Source of the DNA: an uncultured Clostridia bacterium
GTDB taxonomy: Bacteria > Bacillota > Clostridia > Christensenellales > CAG-314
NCBI GenBank assembly: GCA_937915515.1
Contig: CALGIK010000081.1
Coordinates: forward strand, 1 to 12,056
DNA: 12,056 nt
Reading direction: 5' to 3'
Shown: in pieces, positions 6,050-12,056 of the stretch
Layout of the letters: the number at the start of each line of letters is the position of its first letter
Numbering within the stretch: the first letter of the stretch is position 1
Notes under the pieces: model-generated
Database searches by the model: none
Told to the model about the DNA's origin: nothing
What the model saw: only the letters and a program-made list of their open reading frames with translations
Program-made: the position numbers and the translations under genes

Positions 6050-8773
6050 GTGTCAAACTTTAGAGTCATTTTTAACAATCCATGGTTTCTTTTATTGATA
6101 ATTCCCGCAGTGGCTCTTGTTTTGGCACTGTACTTCCGCGTGTCTAAAAAATACAGGCGTACCAGAAACCGTGTCACATCGGTGGTGCTTCAATTAATAG
6201 TATTATTGTTAAATATAAGCGTACTTGCGGGGGCTAAATTTGCTTACACAGAGCCTATTTTAAAAAACGAGGTCATGCTTGTGGTAGACCTTTCGCACAG
6301 CAATAAGGCTTCGGAAGAAAAAAAGAACGAATTTATAAAAGACATTCTTGAGGCAAGCGATTCAATATTTCAGATGGGAATAGTTACCTTCGGAAAGGGA
6401 CAGGTTTATGCGGCTGAGCTCAATTACGATACGGACAAGGTATTTGAGGATTATCTTAACGCAGAGCGTCCCGACGACAGCGCTACCGATATTGCCGCAG
6501 CGCTTGAATTTGCCGCGAGGAAATTTAATAATTCTAAAGGCAGTAAAATAGTACTTATAACAGACGGCATCGAGACTGACGGGTCGGCGATGTCGGCTGT
6601 AATGAATGTTGTGCTGGAAGGAATCAGAGTAGACACCGTTCTTTTTTCCGATAAATATGCCGACGAGGCTCAGCTAATCGGTGTAGAGCTTCCCGATTAT
6701 AATATTGTAGTCGGTGACACTGTTAAAATCGGTGTGACTGTTCAAAGTTCGTATTCGGGCAAAGCTGAAATAACCTTAAGCGATAACGGCACAGAAGATG
6801 AAAAAGTATCCGTCAATCTGATAGAGGACGTGCAGACTTTTTATATAGATCATACCTTTTTAACGCCGGGAGCGCACGAAATTTGTTTTTCGATAACAAG
6901 TGATTACGATACTCTTAAGCAGAATAATATTTATTATTCCTATATATATCTTGAGGTATTTGATAGGATACTTATTGTCGAAAGAACAGAAGAGGAAGCC
7001 GACAAATTAGAAACGCTTATTAAAGACGATTTCAACGTCGAAGTAGTAAGTGTAGCTTCTGTCCCTAATTCGGTAGACGAACTAAGACAATATGACCAAA
7101 TAATCCTTATGAATATCGCTTACGGCGATATGCCAAATGGTTTTGAAGAGGTGCTGTATTCTTATGTCTATGAGTACGGCGGCGGGCTGCTTACTGTTGG
7201 CGGAAACAAAGTTATTAATGTTAACGGTAAAGACGAGATAGTTGCAAATGCTTACAACAGAGACGATATGGATAAATCTCAATTTTATAAAAAAATGCTG
7301 CCTGTCGAAGTGATAGACTACACTCCGCCGCTTGCTTTGATTATTGTTATAGACTGTTCGGGCAGTATGAGAGAAATGGTCGGACAAAAAGGCACTCGAA
7401 TGGATTTGGCAAAAGAGGGAGCGGTAGCGGCTGTCAACGCATTAAGCGAGAGAGACTGGGTTGGTGTGGTAACTTTTGACGAAAGAGCCACCGTACAAAT
7501 TCCTTTGACAGAAGTATCTAAAAAAATGACAGTTTTAGACGCTATTTCAAACATGCAAGCAGGTGTGGGCGGCACAATATACAGACAAGCCATAGACCAA
7601 GCAGGTCTTGCATTGCAGGCAATCAGCAGCGTCGAAAAAAAGCATATTATCTTTGTTACCGACGGAGAGCCGCAAGATAACGAAGAAAATACCAAATGGT
7701 ACAAAGAAAGAATTACGGAAATGTATGAAAACCTTGGTATTACCTTTTCGGCTGTGGGAATTTTAGGAGACAATGAGCTTGCCGCCACCACCATTCAAGA
7801 TATGGCTGATTTAGGCGGAGGCAGGGCTTATCCCGTGGAGGATGTTACTACCCTTCCTTGGGTAATACGTGAGGAACTTCGTGTTGACGCTATCACAGAT
7901 TATATCCCCGAATCCTTTAGGCCTGTTATTAAAGAACGCACAAACGTGGTGAGCGGTATCGTTCAAGGTGAAATTCCGGTTTTAGGCGGCTTTTACGGTG
8001 TAAGAACGAGAAATGACGATAAAGTACAAGTATCTCTTGTCGGTAAATCTACTTCAGGAGGCGCGCCTATCTATGCCCAATGGAAATACGGACAGGGCAG
8101 AGTGGGCAGTTTTATGTGCGATTTAAACGGCTACTGGTCGGAAGAATTTATGAATGATTCTGTCGGAATCAGAATTATTAACAATATAATAAAAGGACTT
8201 TTCCCCGCTGAATCTATAAGACCACGCGATATTTACACTGAGTTTAAACCGCATAATTATAGCGTTCAAATCGAAATAACTACCGATATATCACCTAATG
8301 AGACTCTTGAAGCTATAGTAACCAGTCCGCTTGACGAATCGAGTACTGTTTTTAGTCAAAACATCAAGCTCGAAAGGTATAATAGTTTTGCCAGAGGTAC
8401 ATTTACTTTTTCCGAATCGGGCATATATGAGGTAAAAATAATAAAGAAAGACTTAAATGATAATATTATTTCGGAATATACTACTCATACGGTATTTTCT
8501 TATTCGTCTGAATATAACGTATTTGCTGATAAGGAATACAGTATCCGCTTACTTACAAATATATCCCGTAAAGGAAAAGGAAGCGTTATTACCGAAGCCG
8601 TCGAAGTATTTAAGGAATATGACACAGTATCTCATGAAACCATAAATCCGCAATTTGTCTTTATTATTATTTCGATAACACTGTTTTTACTTGATATAGC
8701 AGTAAGGAAGTTTAAATGGAAATGGCCGTGGGAAATAATACGAGACAACAAAGCAAAAGAACTGCTTAAATAA
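6050..8773 (+). CDS. Large membrane protein with two VWA domains and GATase-like domain
   Basis: With the GTG start chosen here the protein has 907 residues, beginning MSNFRVIFNNPWF. Two helices lie at about 11-29 and 42-61. The first VWA domain (about 73-205) has DLSHS (Asp80, Ser82, Ser84) and ITDG near 170. A beta-rich stretch leads to a glutamine-amidotransferase-like segment (about 305-420) with DRILIVE and GGGLLTVGG (377-385), ending near LPVEV. A second, textbook VWA domain appears to be inserted there (about 427-615): VIDCSGSM (433-440), GGTI with Thr509, and VTDGEP near 536-541. The GATase-like fold seems to resume at WKYGQGRVGSFMCDLNGYW (678-696), so it may be split by the VWA; this is inference. 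A beta domain follows, and a final helix lies at about 867-885 before a basic tail. It follows the BatA-like gene by 53 bases and shares its architecture, suggesting ancient paralogy. It is a likely membrane partner of the MoxR ATPase; client unknown. Confidence 0.93.
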   Translation: MSNFRVIFNNPWFLLLIIPAVALVLALYFRVSKKYRRTRNRVTSVVLQLIVLLLNISVLAGAKFAYTEPILKNEVMLVVDLSHSNKASEEKKNEFIKDILEASDSIFQMGIVTFGKGQVYAAELNYDTDKVFEDYLNAERPDDSATDIAAALEFAARKFNNSKGSKIVLITDGIETDGSAMSAVMNVVLEGIRVDTVLFSDKYADEAQLIGVELPDYNIVVGDTVKIGVTVQSSYSGKAEITLSDNGTEDEKVSVNLIEDVQTFYIDHTFLTPGAHEICFSITSDYDTLKQNNIYYSYIYLEVFDRILIVERTEEEADKLETLIKDDFNVEVVSVASVPNSVDELRQYDQIILMNIAYGDMPNGFEEVLYSYVYEYGGGLLTVGGNKVINVNGKDEIVANAYNRDDMDKSQFYKKMLPVEVIDYTPPLALIIVIDCSGSMREMVGQKGTRMDLAKEGAVAAVNALSERDWVGVVTFDERATVQIPLTEVSKKMTVLDAISNMQAGVGGTIYRQAIDQAGLALQAISSVEKKHIIFVTDGEPQDNEENTKWYKERITEMYENLGITFSAVGILGDNELAATTIQDMADLGGGRAYPVEDVTTLPWVIREELRVDAITDYIPESFRPVIKERTNVVSGIVQGEIPVLGGFYGVRTRNDDKVQVSLVGKSTSGGAPIYAQWKYGQGRVGSFMCDLNGYWSEEFMNDSVGIRIINNIIKGLFPAESIRPRDIYTEFKPHNYSVQIEITTDISPNETLEAIVTSPLDESSTVFSQNIKLERYNSFARGTFTFSESGIYEVKIIKKDLNDNIISEYTTHTVFSYSSEYNVFADKEYSIRLLTNISRKGKGSVITEAVEVFKEYDTVSHETINPQFVFIIISITLFLLDIAVRKFKWKWPWEIIRDNKAKELLK

Positions 8774-8791
8774 ACTTAACCGTAATGTAAA

Positions 8792-8832
8792 ATGTAAATA
8801 TTTTGATTTAATTGTCTTATTTTAATTTACAT
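8792..8832 (+). other. Weak AT-rich inverted repeat in the leader of the LRR gene
   Basis: ATGTAAAT at 8792-8799 is exactly complementary to ATTTACAT at 8825-8832, with a 25-base loop, just upstream of the ribosome binding site at 8839-8845. There is no GC stem and no T-run after it, so it is not an intrinsic terminator. It could be a protein-binding site, a weak mRNA structure, or chance. Confidence 0.2.
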
Positions 8833-8838
8833 CTTACT

Positions 8839-8845
8839 AAGGAGG
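8839..8845 (+). promoter_or_regulatory. Ribosome binding site deciding the TTG start at 8851
   Basis: AAGGAGG at 8839-8845 lies five bases before TTG at 8851-8853. Starting there gives a clean lipoprotein signal peptide (MKKLRLLF...). The upstream in-frame TTG at 8812 has no ribosome binding site and would bury the signal peptide behind 13 polar residues. Confidence 0.85.
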
Positions 8846-8850
8846 ATATT

Positions 8851-11388
8851 TTGAAAAAACTTCGTTTGCTCTTTATATTGAGCATATTAATATTAAGTAT
8901 TATAGCCCTGACTGCTTGCGGCAGAGAGGTACTTCCTAAGCCTACAAATTTAAGTATAGATAAAAAAACTCAAACGCTTAGTTGGGATGTAGTCCCTTAC
9001 TCTACCGGAGGGTATAAGATAGATTTAGGTACAACAGAGCAAAATTCTCAAAAAAATTCGTTTTCTCTGGCTAGTTTAGCTCCGGGGACATATACAATCA
9101 GAGTAAAGGCACTTACTATCGACAAAAATTATTATTTGAATTCTGATTGGTCGGAACCGATAGAATATACGAAAGAAGCGGGCTCAAATTTAACTTATAG
9201 GCTGATCAATAACAATACAGAATATGAAGTCTCGGGAATAGGGACCGAATCGGGTGATATTATTATCGGCGATACTTACGACTTTAAGCCAATAACAAGC
9301 ATCGGCATTTCTGCTTTTTCAAGTTCGACCAGGCTTACAAGTATAGTTATAGGCAACAATGTCAAAAGCATCGGACGTTCGGCTTTTTTTAACTGCTCAA
9401 ATTTGACAAGCATAACTATCCCCAACAGCGTGACAAGCATAGGCGACCGCGCTTTTCAAAACTGCCGAAACCTATCCAGCATACTAATTCCGAACAGCGT
9501 AACAAGTATAGGTGTTTATGCTTTATCTTATTGCCGAAATCTGTCTGAAGTAATTATCCCTGATAGCGTAACAAGCATAGGCGACTACGTTTTTTCTGAT
9601 TGTGACCGTCTTAAAAGCGTAACAATTGGCGAAAGCGTGATGAAAATAAGCGAAGGCGCTTTTTATAATTGTATTGTTTTAAATGATATAACTATCGGCA
9701 GCAGCGTATCCGACATAGGCAATTTTGCTTTTTATAAGTGCGAAAAGCTGAGTTCTCTGACAATTCCTGACAGCGCAAGAAGCATCGGCGATTATGCTTT
9801 TGTCGGATGTGCTTTACTAACAGATATAGAAATCCCCGACAGCGTGATTAGTGTAGGCGTATATGCCTTTATGGGTACTCAAATATGGAGTAATGCCGAG
9901 GATATAGTTTATGCCGATAAATGGGCAGTAGGATATAAGGAAACTGTCCCGGAAACAGTAACACTAAAAAATGATACTGTGGGCATAAGCAATTTTGCTT
10001 TTTATAGTTGCGTAAATTTGACAAGCATAACAATTGCTGAAGGTTTAAAAACCATTGGTGATTTTGCTTTTATGGAGTGCGCTAAACTATCAAGCATAAC
10101 AATCCCAGACAGTGTAAACAGCATAGGCGCATATGCATTTTTAGATACAGCGATATGGAACAACTCCACCAGCTTGGTTTATGCGGATAAATGGGTTGTA
10201 GGATACAGAAATCAAGAAATAACAACAGAAACTTTAAGAGAAAATACAGTAGGAATAAGCGCCAATGCTTTTGACCGTTCAGGTTTAGAAACATTAACAA
10301 TACCCTTTAGCGTAAAACACATAGGCGATTCTGCTTTCTATCAATGCTCAAATCTGGTTTCCGTAACGATATTAGCTAACATAAAAAACATCGGAGAATA
10401 CACTTTTTTTAGGTGTGAGAGTTTAAGTTCTATAACAATCCCCGACAGTGTAGTCAGCATCGATGCGGCTGCTTTTGCGTATTGCCGAGGGCTTGTCAGC
10501 GTAACAATGGGCAGCGGAGTAAAGAGCATAGGCGAAAATGCTTTCCTCGAATGCTTAAATTTAACAGAAATAATAATACCCGACAGCGTGACAAGTATAG
10601 GCAAGGGCGCCTTTCAAAATTGTTTTAGATTGGCAACCGTAAAAATCGGAAAGGGATTAGCCGATTTAAGCGATTATGCTTTTTATGCCTGTCTTAACCT
10701 GACAAATATAACAATTGAAGGCAATATAACAAGTATAGGCGACAGTGCTTTTTATTGGTGCGCTAAGTTAAAAAGCGTAATATTACCCGACAGCGTAGTC
10801 AGCATAGGTGAATATGCTTTTAATGAATGTGTAAGTTTGATAAACATAGCAATTCCTAACGGCGTAGTCAGCATAGGAAATTATGCCTTCTACGGCTGCA
10901 GCAGTTTGGTAAACATAGTAATACCCGACAGCGTAGTCAGCATTGGCAATTATGCCTTCAGAAATTGTATCGCTCTGGTTAGCATAACAATTTCTGACAG
11001 TGTAAAAAGTATAGGCAATCATGCCTTTTACGGCTGCAGCAGCCTGACAATATACCGTGAGGCACAAAACAGTCCTTCAAATTGGCTCAACCCCTGGAAC
11101 TCTTCTGACCGTCCCGTTGTTTGGGGAGTCACCTTGTCGGAGGATAAGAGCTTTGTTGTATCATTTACAAAAACAGCAGCAAGTATCTCTAATCCGCCTG
11201 TTGTTTCTCAACCGGAAGAGGAGACTGATTCCGATCAGATAGACTTAATTTCTGCGCCATACCGAAAAGGATATACTTTTGGCGGTTGGACAACCATATC
11301 TGACGGCACTGAGCCTGAATTTTCAGCCGCTGAGATTAATGATGTTTTGGACGGCACAATTTTGTATGCAATTTGGATAAACGAATAA
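8851..11388 (+). CDS. BspA-type leucine-rich-repeat lipoprotein with Fn3-like and InlB-type domains
   Basis: The 845-residue product is an exported lipoprotein. It has basic MKK, a hydrophobic core, then LTAC with Cys23 as the lipid site. Residues about 29-107 look like a fibronectin type III domain (PKPTNLSIDKKTQTLSWD, GTYTIRVKALT, SDWSEPIEY). A cap segment (111-147) precedes 24 BspA/LRR_5 repeats (about 148-740) of a 23-residue unit with consensus SIGxYAFxxCxxLxxIxIPDSV; 20 of the 24 keep the Cys. Two repeats carry a 22-residue insertion ending in VYADKWxVGY. The C-terminus (about 759-843) is an InlB/Flg_new-type repeat with GYTFGGW and LYAIW. LRR proteins of this class are often surface adhesins or ligand binders, but no ligand can be read here. 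It lies 77 bases after the VWA/GATase gene with no terminator between and an intrinsic terminator after it, so it is probably the last gene of the operon. A weak internal promoter cannot be excluded. Confidence 0.93.
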   Translation: MKKLRLLFILSILILSIIALTACGREVLPKPTNLSIDKKTQTLSWDVVPYSTGGYKIDLGTTEQNSQKNSFSLASLAPGTYTIRVKALTIDKNYYLNSDWSEPIEYTKEAGSNLTYRLINNNTEYEVSGIGTESGDIIIGDTYDFKPITSIGISAFSSSTRLTSIVIGNNVKSIGRSAFFNCSNLTSITIPNSVTSIGDRAFQNCRNLSSILIPNSVTSIGVYALSYCRNLSEVIIPDSVTSIGDYVFSDCDRLKSVTIGESVMKISEGAFYNCIVLNDITIGSSVSDIGNFAFYKCEKLSSLTIPDSARSIGDYAFVGCALLTDIEIPDSVISVGVYAFMGTQIWSNAEDIVYADKWAVGYKETVPETVTLKNDTVGISNFAFYSCVNLTSITIAEGLKTIGDFAFMECAKLSSITIPDSVNSIGAYAFLDTAIWNNSTSLVYADKWVVGYRNQEITTETLRENTVGISANAFDRSGLETLTIPFSVKHIGDSAFYQCSNLVSVTILANIKNIGEYTFFRCESLSSITIPDSVVSIDAAAFAYCRGLVSVTMGSGVKSIGENAFLECLNLTEIIIPDSVTSIGKGAFQNCFRLATVKIGKGLADLSDYAFYACLNLTNITIEGNITSIGDSAFYWCAKLKSVILPDSVVSIGEYAFNECVSLINIAIPNGVVSIGNYAFYGCSSLVNIVIPDSVVSIGNYAFRNCIALVSITISDSVKSIGNHAFYGCSSLTIYREAQNSPSNWLNPWNSSDRPVVWGVTLSEDKSFVVSFTKTAASISNPPVVSQPEEETDSDQIDLISAPYRKGYTFGGWTTISDGTEPEFSAAEINDVLDGTILYAIWINE
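9292..11070 (+). repeat. Tandem array of 24 leucine-rich repeats (69-base unit)
   Basis: The coding sequence repeats with a 69-base (23-residue) period. Recurrent strings include AGCATAGGC, AATCCCCGACAGCGT variants and TATGCTTTT. Units diverge at most positions but keep the same protein consensus. Two units are 45 residues long because of an insertion (9847-9981 and 10117-10251), and one is shortened to 21 residues right after the second. The last unit is degenerate (TIYREAQN). These are protein repeats, not CRISPR or intergenic repeats. Confidence 0.9.
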
Positions 11389-11406
11389 GAAAACAATTAC
11401 CAAGTT

Positions 11407-11438
11407 AAACTCTCCGATACTACTTTGGAGAGTTTTTT
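11407..11438 (+). terminator. Intrinsic terminator ending the MoxR/VWA/LRR operon
   Basis: AAACTCTCC at 11407-11415 pairs perfectly with GGAGAGTTT at 11427-11435, with an 11-base loop, and the 3' arm merges into a run of six T at 11433-11438. It begins 18 bases after the stop of the LRR gene. This is the only convincing Rho-independent terminator in the window. Confidence 0.88.
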
Positions 11439-11508
11439 GTATAATACGCTTAAAAACTTTGCTAAAAACGTACTGATTAAGCTTCTTTTTAGGTATTTAT
11501 AATTTTAG

Positions 11509-11537
11509 TTGCGTTTTAGTATTAAATTTGTTAAAAT
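11509..11537 (+). promoter_or_regulatory. Predicted sigma-A promoter of trpS with extended -10
   Basis: TTGCGT at 11509-11514 and TAAAAT at 11532-11537 are separated by 17 bases, and TG at 11529-11530 makes an extended -10 element. Transcription would start near 11544, about 20 bases before the ATG. This leader is too short for a T-box riboswitch, and the 125 bases between the terminator and the gene show no T-box-like elements. Confidence 0.6.
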
Positions 11538-11563
11538 TACCATAACTGATTAAGAGGTTTATA

Positions 11564-12056
11564 ATGACAATGGATAATATAGACAAATGTGAGCAGACAA
11601 CGGCGAACAAAAAAGTGCTGTTTAGCGGTATACAGCCCAGCGGGATTATAACCATAGGCAATTATGTCGGGGCAATAAAAAACTGGATTAATTTGCAGCA
11701 AGACTATGACAGTATTTTTTGCATTGTCGATATGCATGCTATTACGGTAAAATTAGAGCCTGCCGCTCTACGCTTAAACACGTTGGAGTTGTTGGCGCTT
11801 TACCTTGCTTGCGGTATAGACCCTAATTTGTCCACAGTTTTTTTGCAGTCGCATGTAAGCGCTCACGCCGAACTCACTTGGATACTCAATACTGTCGCAT
11901 ATGTAGGCGAGCTTAACAGAATGACCCAATACAAAGACAAATCAAAAAAACATATTGACAACATAAATATGGGATTAATGGATTATCCCGTTTTGATGGC
12001 AAGCGATATTTTGCTTTACAAAACAGACCTTGTGCCTGTAGGCGCTGACCAAAAAC
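11564..12056 (+). CDS. trpS: Tryptophanyl-tRNA synthetase, N-terminal half (cut by window edge)
   Basis: This class I aminoacyl-tRNA synthetase charges tRNA-Trp with tryptophan in the cytosol. The 164 visible codons hold the catalytic-domain start. [20 protein letters not shown] (residues 20-39) contains the HIGH-equivalent [14 protein letters not shown] and [19 protein letters not shown] follow. [18 protein letters not shown] and [11 protein letters not shown] then form the tryptophan-pocket region. The order and spacing match bacterial TrpRS of the Bacillus type. The KMSKS loop and anticodon-binding part lie beyond the window. The ATG at 11564 is preferred over the ATG at 11570 because AAGAGG at 11552-11557 is six bases away. 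The N-terminus has about 14 extra residues ([14 protein letters not shown]...) compared with the compact Bacillus enzyme. It has its own promoter after the terminator, so it is a housekeeping neighbour, not part of the MoxR operon. Confidence 0.96.
   Translation, partial: MTMDNIDKCEQTTANKKVLFSGIQPSGIITIGNYVGAIKNWINLQQDYDSIFCIVDMHAITVKLEPAALRLNTLELLALYLACGIDPNLSTVFLQSHVSAHAELTWILNTVAYVGELNRMTQYKDKSKKHIDNINMGLMDYPVLMASDILLYKTDLVPVGADQK

Noticed and set aside
6001..6063. Possible 20-codon leader ORF (ATGATGACAAGC...) overlapping the start of the double-VWA gene
   Set aside because: The nearest purine-rich stretch (AAGGGAG, 5982-5988) is 12 bases away and the peptide has no recognisable character. 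It is most likely incidental.
7318..7794. 158-codon open frame on the minus strand
   Set aside because: It lies entirely inside the second VWA domain of the large membrane protein, has no ribosome binding site or family resemblance, and is a shadow of the real frame.
10783..11067. Minus-strand open frame with internal periodicity
   Set aside because: The periodicity is only the antisense image of the LRR repeats.
9292..11070. Regularly spaced repeats resembling a CRISPR array
   Set aside because: The 69-base period is in frame, the units diverge at silent and variable positions, and the translation is a canonical BspA-type LRR. There are no identical repeats separated by unique spacers.
11440..11445. 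TATAAT directly after the terminator as a trpS promoter
   Set aside because: No -35 box lies at the right distance and it overlaps the end of the terminator T-run. The TTGCGT/TAAAAT pair at 11509-11537 is much better.
11439..11563. T-box riboswitch expected before an aminoacyl-tRNA synthetase gene in this group
   Set aside because: The gap is only 125 bases, the predicted promoter leaves a leader of about 20 bases, and no T-box-like bulge or antiterminator is visible.

Overview
The window is AT-rich, with strong AGGAGG-type ribosome binding sites, near-consensus sigma-A promoters, occasional GTG and TTG starts, and UGA used as a stop (for example at 4105-4107), so the standard bacterial code applies. 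Together with InlB-type and BspA-type surface modules and a Bacillus-like tryptophanyl-tRNA synthetase, this suggests a Gram-positive, probably anaerobic, uncultured gut-type Clostridia lineage (Bacillota). The taxonomic call is inference from style and protein families.

Layout. The left edge (1-625, minus) is the 5' part of a lipoprotein gene with an InlB/Flg_new-type repeat, running out of the window. A divergent AT-rich intergenic region (626-1060) carries a minus-strand promoter for the lipoprotein and an excellent plus-strand promoter (TTGACA-N17-TATTAT, 903-931). From 1061 to 11388 six plus-strand genes are tightly packed with no recognisable internal terminator: (1) a three-helix membrane protein with an InlB-like extracytoplasmic domain; (2) a MoxR-family AAA+ ATPase; (3) a DUF58 protein with a VWA-like metal site; (4) a BatA-like membrane VWA protein with an apparently degenerate metal site; (5) a large membrane protein with two VWA domains and a glutamine-amidotransferase-like segment; (6) a lipoprotein with an Fn3-like domain, 24 BspA-type leucine-rich repeats and a C-terminal InlB-type repeat. 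Genes 2/3 and 3/4 overlap (TAATG and ATGA). An intrinsic terminator (11407-11438) follows gene 6. The right edge is the 5' half of trpS with its own promoter.

How they may work together. MoxR, DUF58 and membrane VWA proteins form a recurring operon core, in which a cytosolic hexameric AAA+ ATPase is thought to work with VWA partners on maturation, folding or complex assembly of client proteins. Here the core is framed by a small membrane protein and a secreted LRR lipoprotein, not by an enzyme. The plausible but unproven reading is an envelope-associated MoxR/VWA machine whose partner or client is an exported surface protein. Three separate proteins in the window carry InlB-type repeat modules, which fits a cell-envelope theme.
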